Shown here: positions 36,103-44,616 of the stretch, one piece after another
Numbering within the stretch: position 1 is the stretch's first letter
How the letters are laid out: every line of letters starts with the position of its first letter
NCBI RefSeq assembly: GCF_900106925.1
Contig: NZ_FNNZ01000022.1
Coordinates: 1-64,000 of the forward strand
Direction of reading: 5' to 3'
DNA: 64,000 nucleotides
Source: Thiocapsa roseopersicina
Lineage (GTDB): Bacteria; Pseudomonadota; Gammaproteobacteria; Chromatiales; Chromatiaceae
Notes under the pieces: generated by a model
Seen by the model: the letters and a program-made list of their open reading frames with translations, nothing else
Told to the model about the DNA's origin: nothing
The model's database searches: none
Made by a program: the position numbers and the translations under genes

Positions 36103-37590
36103 ATGATGCGTGCCCCCGGACGCCTTTCGTTTGTGCCCTACATGGGTCTTTTTGCTCTGCTCATACCAGGCCTGTCGCTCGCAAGCGAGTCCGGGCAGTG
36201 GATCGACTTGACCGCGCATTCCGTCGGCTATGCGGCCCTGATCATCTTCGTCCTCGCCTACTTGCTTGTGATGGCCGAGGAGTTCCTGCACCTGCGCAAG
36301 TCCAAGCCGGTCATCATCGCTGCGGGGATCATCTGGGCGCTGATCGCCTACGTCTATTCGCAGAACGGCCTCACTCAGGAGGCCGAGACGGCGGTGCGGC
36401 ACAACCTGCTCGAATACTCGGAGCTGATGCTCTTCCTGCTGGTGGCGATGACCTACATCAACGCCATGCAGGAGCGTCAGGTGTTCGATGCCTTGCGCTC
36501 ATGGTTGATCCGTAAGGGCTTCGGTCTGCGTGCGCTCTTTTGGATGACGGGCGGACTGGCGTTCTGCATCTCGCCGGTGGCGGACAACCTGACCACGGCG
36601 CTCTTGATGTGCGCCGTTGTCATGGCTGTCGGCGGCGACAACACCCGTTTCGTGACCCTGGCCTGCATCAACATCGTGGTCGCAGCCAACGCGGGCGGAG
36701 CATTCAGCCCATTCGGCGACATCACGACGCTCATGGTCTGGCAGAAAGGCATCATCGATTTCTTCGGCTTCTTCGACCTCTTCATCCCGGCGCTGGTCAA
36801 TTTTTTGGTGCCGGCGATCTTCATGCACCATGCCGTGCCCGACACCAAACCCGAAACGGCGTCGGCAAAACAGACTCGGCGGGTATCGTTCTCGTACCAC
36901 GGAGCCGCCGACCTCGAATCCAAGACGGCGGCGGCGGTGGACATCCACATGCGGCGTGGCGCCAAGCGCATCATCCTGCTCTTCCTGCTGACGATCGCAA
37001 CAGCGGTCGCGTTCCACAACTTCCTGCACCTACCGCCGGTCATCGGCATGCTGACCGGGCTCGGGTATCTTCAATTCTTCGGCTTTTATCTTCGGATGAG
37101 CCATCATGGCTGGCAGCAGCGCAATGTCGAGCGTGCGAATCTGATCGGCGACATCACGCCGTTCGACGTCTTCAACAAGGTCGCGCGCGCCGAATGGGAC
37201 ACCCTGCTGTTCTTCTACGGCGTCGTGCTCTGTGTCGGCGGGCTCGGGTTCATCGGCTATCTGGGTATGGCCTCGGAGGTCATGTATGAGCAATGGGGAC
37301 CGATCCCGGCCAACGTCGCCATCGGGCTCCTGTCGGCGGTGGTCGACAACATCCCGGTCATGTTCGCGGTCCTCACCATGAATCCGGACATGGACCAGAC
37401 GCAGTGGCTCCTGGTTACCCTGACGGCCGGTGTCGGCGGGTCGCTACTCTCGATCGGGTCGGCGGCCGGGGTCGCCCTCATGGGTCAAGCCCGCGGCGTC
37501 TATACCTTTTTTGCGCATCTGCGATGGACGCCCGAGATCGCCTTGGGTTATTTCGCGAGCATCGTCGTTCATTTGTGGCTCAATGGTTGA
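36103..37590 (+). CDS. nhaD: NhaD-type Na+/H+ antiporter
   Basis: This 495-residue protein of the ion transporter superfamily has about twelve membrane helices and a possible signal peptide at the start (GLFALLIPGLSLASES). Conserved NhaD segments include SPVADNLTTALLMCAVVMAV (near 165-184), NAGGAFSPFGDITTLMVWQ (near 200-218) and SAVVDNIPVMFAVLTM (near 411-426). It exports sodium in exchange for protons and suits a marine or haloalkaline habitat. It is followed 27 bases later by the nuclease gene, possibly in the same transcript. Confidence 0.93.
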   Translation: MMRAPGRLSFVPYMGLFALLIPGLSLASESGQWIDLTAHSVGYAALIIFVLAYLLVMAEEFLHLRKSKPVIIAAGIIWALIAYVYSQNGLTQEAETAVRHNLLEYSELMLFLLVAMTYINAMQERQVFDALRSWLIRKGFGLRALFWMTGGLAFCISPVADNLTTALLMCAVVMAVGGDNTRFVTLACINIVVAANAGGAFSPFGDITTLMVWQKGIIDFFGFFDLFIPALVNFLVPAIFMHHAVPDTKPETASAKQTRRVSFSYHGAADLESKTAAAVDIHMRRGAKRIILLFLLTIATAVAFHNFLHLPPVIGMLTGLGYLQFFGFYLRMSHHGWQQRNVERANLIGDITPFDVFNKVARAEWDTLLFFYGVVLCVGGLGFIGYLGMASEVMYEQWGPIPANVAIGLLSAVVDNIPVMFAVLTMNPDMDQTQWLLVTLTAGVGGSLLSIGSAAGVALMGQARGVYTFFAHLRWTPEIALGYFASIVVHLWLNG

Positions 37591-37617
37591 CGGCTCGCTG
37601 CCGCGGCGAGCGCGCCG

Positions 37618-38163
37618 ATGAGGCGATGGTGGAGAGGGCGTCATTCTGCCCTCTCGAGTCTTCTGATCGCACTGGCCGTGACCGGCGCTTGGGTCATCGA
37701 ACGCTGGGGACCGGGTCTGATCCCGTTCGAATGGTCATTCGCCGGGTCGGGTCGCCTCTGCGCCTTGAATCAGGTGCTGGATGGAGATTCGCTCCGGCTG
37801 ACCTGCGGCGGCACGTCCGTCGTGGTCCGTCTGTACTGTATCGACGCACCCGAGCAAGGCCAGAAGCCCTGGGGCAATCGGTCGCGGGCGCACCTCGAGC
37901 GCATCGCCACGGATCGGATCGAGATGCGGCCCATCGAGACCGACCGCTTCGGGCGTACGGTGGCGGAGGTGTACACCGCCGACGGCGAGCGACTCTCGCT
38001 GAACCTCGAGCAGGTCAAGCAGGGGCAGGCTGCGGTTTATCCTCGCTATTGCGAGGAGTCGCGTTTCTTCCGCGCGGAGCGTAAGGCCCGCGCCGCGGCG
38101 GTTGGAATCTGGGGAAAGCAGGGGAAGCACCAGACACCTTGGACCTTCCGACATCGGCATTGA
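37618..38163 (+). CDS. Thermonuclease (SNase) family protein
   Basis: The 181-residue protein has an N-terminal hydrophobic segment (about 12-25), anchoring or exporting it, then an SNase-like domain (about 45-165): VLDGDSLRLTC, VVVRLYCIDAPEQGQ with the metal-binding Asp, and ETDRFGRTVAEVY with the catalytic Arg. It is expected to cleave DNA and RNA outside the cytoplasm. It converges on tsaC. Confidence 0.9.
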   Translation: MRRWWRGRHSALSSLLIALAVTGAWVIERWGPGLIPFEWSFAGSGRLCALNQVLDGDSLRLTCGGTSVVVRLYCIDAPEQGQKPWGNRSRAHLERIATDRIEMRPIETDRFGRTVAEVYTADGERLSLNLEQVKQGQAAVYPRYCEESRFFRAERKARAAAVGIWGKQGKHQTPWTFRHRH

Positions 38164-38237
38164 GGCGCGCGCACGAGACGAACGGCGGCTCGAAGCCGGG
38201 ATCTTGGGTCGGCGGATTTTTTCGTGAATCACCCCGA

Positions 38238-38807
38238 TCAGGCCCTCAGCATCCGCCCCGTCCGCCCGTCGCGGATGCAGGAGGGTTGATCGGAGCCGAC
38301 GCAGGCACCGGCGAGGATCATGTCCGGGGGCTGGTCGAGCGCCAAGCGTACCTGCATGGCCGTCCTGGCCGGTCGTCGGCTGGCTTGATTTGCACTGGTT
38401 GAGACGATGGCGCCGCCATAGGTGCGGCAAAGCGCGGCGGCGAGCGGATGTGCCGTGACCCGGACCGCAAGTGTGTCGAAGCGCCCCGTGAGCCAGCGGG
38501 GTGTCTCGGACCGCGCCGGCAGCAGCCACGTATTCGGGCCCGGCCAGCTTGCCCGAATCTCCGCCATCCGATCGGCAGCGAGCGGCAGGACGAAGGGTTC
38601 GAGCTGCATCGGATCCGCGGCGATCAGGATCAATCCCTTGGCGACATCACGGCGCTTCATGCTCAGAATCCTCGCCACTGCATCCCCGTTCCGTGGATCG
38701 CACCCCAAGCCGAACACGGCCTCGGTGGGATAGGCGACCACACCACCGCCCGCGATGATGCGGGCGGCACGCCGAACCCGCTGGCTCGGAAGAGAAGCCG
38801 AGGTCAT
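38238..38807 (-). CDS. tsaC: TsaC (Sua5/YrdC) threonylcarbamoyl-AMP synthase
   Basis: The 189-residue YrdC-like protein makes threonylcarbamoyl-AMP from threonine, bicarbonate and ATP, the first step of t6A37 modification of ANN-decoding tRNAs. Landmarks are VVAYPTEAVFGLGCDP (about 23-38), SMKRRDVAKGLILI (KRR and K-G for ATP), WPGPNTWLLP and STSANQASRR (about 137-146). The length is that of TsaC rather than the longer Sua5. It stands alone, pointing away from the DUF2892 gene. Confidence 0.94.
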   Translation of the reverse strand: MTSASLPSQRVRRAARIIAGGGVVAYPTEAVFGLGCDPRNGDAVARILSMKRRDVAKGLILIAADPMQLEPFVLPLAADRMAEIRASWPGPNTWLLPARSETPRWLTGRFDTLAVRVTAHPLAAALCRTYGGAIVSTSANQASRRPARTAMQVRLALDQPPDMILAGACVGSDQPSCIRDGRTGRMLRA

Positions 38808-39086
38808 CGGGGAACCAAGCGCGGCGCCGGGGATCCGACGAAGGCATCGGAGGCTCGCGCAGGGTCACGGACCAAGGGCGATCGTCGGCGCGCCTTGCCG
38901 GATCGCAACGAACCTCGCGGCCGGGAATGGGTATACTGTATCTGTCCCCGCCGACGGTAACCGATGCAGGAGCGGCCGGGCCACACGGGCGAATGCATCG
39001 GGACCAGCCTCGGAAATCCCGCGCCATCGGCGAAGCGCGGCACGCGCTCGATCCCTTTTTTCCTTATACACAACGGAGTTGACGTC

Positions 39087-39287
39087 ATGACGCTGATTAA
39101 AAATGTTGGGAAGACCGATCGTAACATCCGCTTGGGCGCCGGCGGTGTGTTGGTGTTCTTGGGCATCGTCACCAATACCGTGCTGTTCTCGATCATCGGC
39201 CTGGTCGTGCTCGCGACCGGCGCAATCGGCACCTGCCCTGCGTACATGGCACTGAAGATGGACACCACCAAGAACGACAAGGCCTGA
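39087..39287 (+). CDS. DUF2892 membrane protein
   Basis: A 66-residue protein with NVGKTDRNIRLGAGGVLVFLG at the start and two membrane helices (about 17-30 and 33-50), ending in a short charged tail. This is the YgaP-type transmembrane domain (DUF2892) as a stand-alone protein. The function is unknown; relatives go with rhodanese and sulfur-transfer genes. The ATG at 39087 has ggag 10 bases upstream. A tatact motif at 38932-38937 could be a -10 box but lacks a -35 partner. Confidence 0.85.
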   Translation: MTLIKNVGKTDRNIRLGAGGVLVFLGIVTNTVLFSIIGLVVLATGAIGTCPAYMALKMDTTKNDKA

Positions 39288-39305
39288 TTTAGGCCGCAGT
39301 AACCG

Positions 39306-39345
39306 GCCGCCGGTCACGCGCCTTTTACGGGCGGTGACCGGCGGC
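39306..39345. terminator. Bidirectional terminator between convergent genes
   Basis: Perfect 12-base arms gccgccggtcac and gtgaccggcggc with a 16-base loop containing TTTT lie between the convergent DUF2892 and CFA-like genes. It should work on both strands. Confidence 0.7.
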
Positions 39346-39350
39346 AGGAC

Positions 39351-40397
39351 TTAGGCCGGACGCTCGAAGAGATAGTGGCTCACATACCACTCCTGCCCCT
39401 TGCGATAACCGAACAGCTCCGCGCAGGCCATGAAGAAGAGCCGCCAGCGCATCCACCAGACCCCCGCTTGATCGCTGCCGTAGGTTTCTTCCAGGATCGG
39501 CCAGACGCGATCGCGTGCCGTATCCATCCGCTCCAGCCAGGCATTGAGCGTGCGCTCGTAATGCCGACCGTCCCAGCGCCAGCGCGTCACCAGCTTGAGA
39601 TGCTCCTGAAAATGCAGCGGTAGATCGTCGCTCGGCATGATGCCGCCCGCGAAGAAGTAGTGACTCATCCAGTCGCTCGGCCCCACGTCCTCGAAGGGAT
39701 AGGGATGCTCGCGATGGACGAAGATGTGCATCAGGAAGCGCCCGCCGGGCTTCAACCAGTCATGCACCCGCGCGTACAGCTTGCGATGATTGCGCATGTG
39801 CTCGAACATCTCCAGCGAGACGACTCGGTCGTACTGGCCGTCGGCCTGAAAATCGTTCATGTCGGCCGTGACGATTTCCAGGTTCTTCAGACCCCGTCGA
39901 TCGCGCTGCGCCTCGATGAAGGCGCGCTGCCCGCTCGAGTTCGAGACCCCGGTGATCCGACAGCTCGGAAATCGCTCGGCAAGGTAGAGACTCAAGGCGC
40001 CCCAGCCGCATCCGAGCTCCAGCACCCGATCACCGTCCTGGATCCCGGCCCGCTCGGCCGTGATCGCCAAGGACGCCTCCTCTGCCTCCTCCAGCGACGT
40101 GATGCTGTCGGGCCAGTAACAGGAGCTGTATTTGCGACGCGGCCCCAGCACCAGATCGAAGAAGGCCGCCGGCAGCTCGTAGTGTTGCTCGTTCGCGCGC
40201 TCCGGCACGTCCGCGATCGGCGAAGCGTCCATCATGGCGATGAAGTCGCGCTTCTCGCGTATCGCCGCCTCGCAATCCTCCGTCGGCAAGGTCGCCAGGC
40301 GGCCACGCAGCAGCGCGCGAATGCCGCTGCGCGTCACGCTGTCGGGGACCTTACCTTGCTCGACCCAGCGGATCGCCGTTTCTGTTGCTCGGACCAT
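39351..40397 (-). CDS. SAM-dependent methyltransferase, CFA-synthase-like
   Basis: This 348-residue member of the cyclopropane-fatty-acid synthase/coclaurine-N-methyltransferase-like family has the substrate-entry region ANEQHYELPAAFFDLVLGPRRKYSSCYW (landmark, about 68-95), a SAM site VLELGCGWGALSLYLAE (about 124-140) and VSLEMFEHMRN (about 193-203). It is shorter than true CFA synthase (about 400) and lacks its N-terminal domain. Members of this subfamily accompany DUF2878/DUF1295/lipocalin genes in ChrR regulons, genes that occur here at 5-7.6 kb, so a shared lipid-modification role is possible though the loci are unlinked. Confidence 0.87.
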   Translation of the reverse strand: MVRATETAIRWVEQGKVPDSVTRSGIRALLRGRLATLPTEDCEAAIREKRDFIAMMDASPIADVPERANEQHYELPAAFFDLVLGPRRKYSSCYWPDSITSLEEAEEASLAITAERAGIQDGDRVLELGCGWGALSLYLAERFPSCRITGVSNSSGQRAFIEAQRDRRGLKNLEIVTADMNDFQADGQYDRVVSLEMFEHMRNHRKLYARVHDWLKPGGRFLMHIFVHREHPYPFEDVGPSDWMSHYFFAGGIMPSDDLPLHFQEHLKLVTRWRWDGRHYERTLNAWLERMDTARDRVWPILEETYGSDQAGVWWMRWRLFFMACAELFGYRKGQEWYVSHYLFERPA

Positions 40398-40504
40398 CGT
40401 CGTTTCCTCGTTCGTCCCGTACTACCGCGTTGTACCGAGGTATTGGCGACGAGCCCCGAGGGCAACCCGGCCGGGCGCACAAATCCCGACGGACGGTCTG
40501 GCAG

Positions 40505-42169
40505 CTACCGCGGCGACATCTGCTCCAACGCAAGCTTCAAGGCAGACTCGCGATCCTCGACCCAACGATCCTCGCGCATCGCCCCGCGCAAACCCAGGTG
40601 CTCCAGACGCTCGCGCGGCTGGCCGTGAACACCGGCCATATAGACCGCTTGACCTTGGGAGAGAGCATCGCGCACCGTCGACTCCACCGCAACCGCGGTC
40701 GTCACCCCCATGTGCGGGACCTGACTCAGGTCGATGACGATCGCCTGTGCGCCTTCGAGCTTGGGACTCTGACGACTGATTGCGGCCGCGGCACCGAAGA
40801 CCAGCGGACCGCTGAGGTAGAGAATCTTCACCCGACCGCGCCCCTGAGCCAGCAGCGATCGCTCCTCGCACGACAGACCGGCGCAGGGCGCCTCGTCGCG
40901 CTTGCGGCGGGCCGGCAGAACACACACGGACTCTTCCTGCACGTCGGCAAGACGCCGGATCGTCAGGACGTTGGCGACGAAGAGGCCGATCGCCACGGCC
41001 GTAATCAGATCGACGAACACCGTCATGACGATGACGCCGTAGGTGATCAAGGCACCCTTCATCGACACGCGATGAGCGCGGGCCAGAAAACCCCAGTCGA
41101 TGATGTCGATACCCACCTTCACGGCGATGCCTGCAAGGACCGCCAAGGGGATGTTCGCGGTCAGTGCACCCGCCCAGACCACGACCACGGCCAGGATCGC
41201 CGCTCGGGTCAGACCCGAGAGTGCGCTCCGCCCGCCGGCCTGAATGTTCACGACCGTCCCCATGGTCGCCCCCGCCCCCGGAAGCCCGCCGAAGAGGCCC
41301 GATGCCAAGTTGCCGACGCCCTGCCCGAGCAGCTCCTTGTCCGAGTCGATCTGTTTGCGGGTCAAGCTGCCCGCGATCACGGCGGTCAGGAGGGCATCGA
41401 CGGACCCGAGCATCGCCAAAACGACCGCATCGATCAGGATGGTCTGCCACTGGTCGATGGTGAACACCGGAAGCTGCAGCGAGGGCAGACCCGAGTGAAT
41501 CTCCCCGATGCGACGAATGTCCTGATCGCCTAGCCACCAGACGGCAATCAAGGTGCCCACGACCAGCGCCACCAGCTGAGGCGGCAGGATGCGCTTGATG
41601 CGCGCCGGCATCAGAAACAGGATCGCGAGGGTCAGACCCGCCAGGATCGCCTCCTGCGGATCGATTGCACGGATCATCTCGGGCAGGGCCTGCAGGGTCC
41701 CGATGACCCCGCCACCCGGCGCCGCCTGACCGATCAGTCCCGGCAGCTGCAGGATGATCAGGATGATCCCGATCCCCGACATGAATCCGGAGATCACCGT
41801 GAAGGGCATCATGGTGACATAGCGCCCGAGCTTCATCGCACCGAACGCCATCTGGAACAGGCCCGCGAGCATGACGACCGTAAAGGCCATCGCCATGCCC
41901 TGCTCCGGATTGGCCGCGATCAGAGAGGCGATGACCGCTGTGAAGACCACGGTCATCGGGCCGGTCGGCTCGGAAATGAGCGTCGGCGTGCCCCCGAACA
42001 GCGCCGCGAACAGCCCGACCAGGACGGCGCCGTAGAGACCGGCCTCGGCACCGGCGCCCGATGCGACGCCGAAAGCGAGTGCCATCGGAAGTGCGACGAC
42101 GGCGGCGGTCACGCCGCCGAAGAGGTCCCCGCGTAGATTGTCGAAACGGATCTCGTTGAGAACGCGCAT
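40505..42169 (-). CDS. SulP family anion transporter (BicA-like, bicarbonate candidate)
   Basis: The 554-residue protein has about eleven to twelve membrane helices (residues 1-395) and a C-terminal STAS domain (about 430-540). SulP landmarks are GDLFGGVTAAVVALPMALAFGVASGAG (about 14-40), EPTGPMTVVF, and GLFGGLPGAGATMGTVVNIQAGGRSALSGL (about 282-311). SulP proteins carry sulfate or bicarbonate; BicA is the cyanobacterial Na+-bicarbonate carrier. Its position, divergent from cbbL with a shared 284-base control region, points to bicarbonate uptake for the carboxysome. The substrate is inferred, not seen. Confidence 0.85.
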   Translation of the reverse strand: MRVLNEIRFDNLRGDLFGGVTAAVVALPMALAFGVASGAGAEAGLYGAVLVGLFAALFGGTPTLISEPTGPMTVVFTAVIASLIAANPEQGMAMAFTVVMLAGLFQMAFGAMKLGRYVTMMPFTVISGFMSGIGIILIILQLPGLIGQAAPGGGVIGTLQALPEMIRAIDPQEAILAGLTLAILFLMPARIKRILPPQLVALVVGTLIAVWWLGDQDIRRIGEIHSGLPSLQLPVFTIDQWQTILIDAVVLAMLGSVDALLTAVIAGSLTRKQIDSDKELLGQGVGNLASGLFGGLPGAGATMGTVVNIQAGGRSALSGLTRAAILAVVVVWAGALTANIPLAVLAGIAVKVGIDIIDWGFLARAHRVSMKGALITYGVIVMTVFVDLITAVAIGLFVANVLTIRRLADVQEESVCVLPARRKRDEAPCAGLSCEERSLLAQGRGRVKILYLSGPLVFGAAAAISRQSPKLEGAQAIVIDLSQVPHMGVTTAVAVESTVRDALSQGQAVYMAGVHGQPRERLEHLGLRGAMREDRWVEDRESALKLALEQMSPR

Positions 42170-42340
42170 GTAATGGCTCCGATACGGTGTACTGATCCTC
42201 AGTATCCGGACCGATGCGCTTCAACAATAATCGAAGTTTCTTAGGTCTTGCATCTGCTTTCGTCTATGAGTGAGGCCCGCAGGGTGCGTCAAGGGCAACG
42301 CGACTCAGGCGGCTTTGTACATAGACTATCGTCGATGCGA

Positions 42341-42353
42341 TTAATAGAAATTA
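42341..42353 (+). promoter_or_regulatory. Candidate CbbR (LysR-type) binding site
   Basis: TTAATAGAAATTA fits the CbbR consensus TNA-N7-TNA (and T-N11-A) within the AT-rich centre of the gap between the SulP gene and cbbL, 101 bases before the cbbL ATG. The rest of the 284-base gap shows no certain -35/-10 pair. The CbbR-type gene at 51464 is the obvious candidate regulator. Confidence 0.5.
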
Positions 42354-42453
42354 TCGACTTTTTCCTATGTCGCCGCTTCGGTAAGGTTCACGCCAGAGTT
42401 CGAAACGGCCTCCGCAGGCGAGGCGGACAAGGCACAGACCACAGGAGCTGACC

Positions 42454-43869
42454 ATGAGCGTGAAGACCTACGATGCCGGTGTAAAAGAATACCGGGCCAT
42501 GTATTGGACACCGGACTATGTCCCCCTCGACACCGACCTCTTGGCCTGTTTCAAATGCACCGGCCAGCCCGGTGTGCCGCGCGAAGAGGTCGCCGCCGCC
42601 GTGGCTGCGGAGTCCTCGACCGGGACCTGGAGTACGGTGTGGTCGGAGCTCCTGACCGACCTCGAATTCTATAAGGGCCGCGCCTATCGCATCGAAGACG
42701 TGCCCGGCGACAAGGAGTCGTTCTACGCCTTCATCGCCTACCCGATCGATCTGTTCGAGGAAGGCTCGGTCGTCAACGTGCTCACCTCGCTCGTCGGCAA
42801 CGTGTTCGGATTCAAGGCGCTGCGTCATCTGCGCCTGGAAGACATCCGTTTCCCGATCGCCTATGTGAAGACCTGCATGGGTCCGCCGAGCGGCATCCAG
42901 GTCGAGCGCGACAAGCTCAACAAGTACGGGCGTCCGCTCCTGGGCGCAACCATCAAGCCGAAACTCGGTCTTTCGGCCAAGAACTACGGTCGCGCCGTCT
43001 ATGAATGCTTGCGCGGCGGTCTGGACCTGACCAAGGACGACGAGAACGTCAACTCCCAGCCGTTCATGCGCTGGCAGAACCGCTTCGAGTTCGTCGCCGA
43101 GGCCGTGTCCGCGGCGCAGGCCGAGACCGGCGAGCGCAAGGGTCACTATCTGAACGTGACCGCCGCCGACCCCGAGCAGATGTACGAGCGCGCCGAGTTC
43201 GCCAAGGAGCTCGGCCAGCCGATCATCATGCACGACTTCCTGACCGGCGGCTTCACGGCCAACACGGGTCTGGCCAAGTGGTGCCGCAAGAACGGCATGC
43301 TGCTGCACATCCATCGCGCCATGCACGCGGTCATCGACCGTCATCCCAAGCACGGGATCCACTTCCGCGTGCTGGCCAAGTGCCTGCGTCTGTCGGGCGG
43401 CGACCATCTGCACACGGGTACGGTCGTGGGCAAGCTCGAAGGCGATCGCGGCTCCACGCTCGGTTTCGTGGATCTGTTGCGCGAATCCTTCATCCCCGAA
43501 GACCGAGCCCGCGGCATCTTCTTCGACCAGGATTGGGGCTCCATGCCCGGCGTCTTCGCGGTCGCCTCCGGCGGCATCCACGTCTGGCACATGCCGGCAC
43601 TGGTCACCATCTTCGGCGACGACTCGGTCCTGCAGTTCGGCGGCGGTACCCAAGGTCACCCCTGGGGCAACGCGGCCGGTGCGGCAGCCAACCGGGTGGC
43701 GCTCGAAGCCTGCGTGAAGGCCCGCAACGAGGGTCGCGAGCTCGAGAAGGAGGCACGCGAGATCATGACCGGCGCGGCCAAGCACAGCCCGGAACTGGCG
43801 ATCGCGATGGAGACCTGGAAAGAGATCAAGTTCGAGTTCGACACGGTCGACAAGCTCGACGTGGGTTGA
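42454..43869 (+). CDS. cbbL: RuBisCO large subunit, form IA
   Basis: A 471-residue large subunit that fixes CO2 to ribulose 1,5-bisphosphate. Active-site landmarks are [19 protein letters not shown] (Lys near 173), [17 protein letters not shown] with the carbamylated Lys near 199, and the loop-6 region [10 protein letters not shown]. The N terminus ([20 protein letters not shown]) is of the carboxysomal IAc type. aggag lies 8 bases before the ATG. It starts the cso operon, divergent from the SulP transporter. It is separated from cbbS by an unusually long 207-base gap containing an inverted repeat. Confidence 0.98.
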   Translation: MSVKTYDAGVKEYRAMYWTPDYVPLDTDLLACFKCTGQPGVPREEVAAAVAAESSTGTWSTVWSELLTDLEFYKGRAYRIEDVPGDKESFYAFIAYPIDLFEEGSVVNVLTSLVGNVFGFKALRHLRLEDIRFPIAYVKTCMGPPSGIQVERDKLNKYGRPLLGATIKPKLGLSAKNYGRAVYECLRGGLDLTKDDENVNSQPFMRWQNRFEFVAEAVSAAQAETGERKGHYLNVTAADPEQMYERAEFAKELGQPIIMHDFLTGGFTANTGLAKWCRKNGMLLHIHRAMHAVIDRHPKHGIHFRVLAKCLRLSGGDHLHTGTVVGKLEGDRGSTLGFVDLLRESFIPEDRARGIFFDQDWGSMPGVFAVASGGIHVWHMPALVTIFGDDSVLQFGGGTQGHPWGNAAGAAANRVALEACVKARNEGRELEKEAREIMTGAAKHSPELAIAMETWKEIKFEFDTVDKLDVG

Positions 43870-43914
43870 GGAGAAGCCTCCTACCGCCAGCGGCCAGCCC
43901 CCTGCCTCCAGCCC

Positions 43915-44027
43915 CCAGCCTCCTGCTCGGGATGACTGGGACCGTAATCCGAGTCCGCCCGGCGAGGGCCGCAAAAGCGGTTTTCGGCGGTGCAAGAGCC
44001 GGCTGACGGCAGGAGGCAGGAGGCTGG
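43915..44027. repeat. Inverted repeat in the cbbL-cbbS gap
   Basis: Perfect 11-base arms ccagcctcctg (43915-43925) and caggaggctgg (44017-44027), each within a longer run of CCTCCAGCC or GGAGGCAGG units, would form a large stem-loop in the mRNA between cbbL and cbbS. The GGAGGCTGG unit also occurs at 29731-29766. Confidence 0.65.
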
Positions 44028-44076
44028 AAGCTCTGACACTCGAACCCAACGCATTCGCACAACGAGGACCGAAACC

Positions 44077-44421
44077 ATGCCGTTCCAAAGCACCACGGGC
44101 GACTACCAAACCAAGCGCACCCTGGAGACCTTCGGGTTTCTGCCCCCGATGACCCAGGAGGAGATCTTCGATCAGATCGCCTACATCATCGCGCAGGGTT
44201 GGACGCCCGGTATCGAGCATATCCATCCCAGCAAGGCCATGAACCACTACTGGACCATGTGGAAACTGCCCTTCTTCGGCGTATCCGATCTGGCCCAGGT
44301 GGTGAGCGAGCTCGAAGCGTGTCATCGCTCCTATCCGGATCACCATGTCCGCGTGACCGGCTACGACAACTACACCCAGAGTCAAGGCTCCTGCTTCGTG
44401 GTGTTCGAGGGTCGCGGCTGA
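44077..44421 (+). CDS. cbbS: RuBisCO small subunit, form IA
   Basis: The 114-residue small subunit completes the L8S8 enzyme. It has TKRTLETFGFLPPMTQEEIFDQIAYIIAQGWTPGIEH (landmark, about 12-48) and the conserved YWTMWKLPFFG and VRVTGYDNYTQSQG segments. The ATG at 44077 was chosen because the residues before it are not small-subunit sequence and it gives the expected length. It is followed by csoS2 after 195 bases. Confidence 0.97.
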   Translation: MPFQSTTGDYQTKRTLETFGFLPPMTQEEIFDQIAYIIAQGWTPGIEHIHPSKAMNHYWTMWKLPFFGVSDLAQVVSELEACHRSYPDHHVRVTGYDNYTQSQGSCFVVFEGRG

Positions 44422-44616
44422 TCGCAAGTCCGACGGCAGTCTAGGTCCGGCGGTGCCTCCGTGTGCCGCCGAGCCGAAAGGTGCCGAGCACCCGAGATCC
44501 AGTGTTTCAACACCGAGCGGGCGGCGCGATCGCCGAGCCGGTGATGCAAACGGCGACAGGGCTCTGTCCCGCTGCGGCAATCACCGCTCATGCGCTCCAC
44601 GTCCAAGGGAACGACC

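Noticed and set aside
38932-38937. tatact as a -10 box for the DUF2892 gene
   Set aside because: No -35 element at the correct spacing and 150 bases from the start codon; kept only as a remark.
42316-42346. Possible -35/-10 pair (ttgtac and ttaata) for cbbL
   Set aside because: The spacing and match are poor and it overlaps the better-supported LysR site.
42388-44580. 730-codon minus-strand frame over cbbL and cbbS
   Set aside because: Antisense of cbbL; the plus strand is unambiguous RuBisCO.
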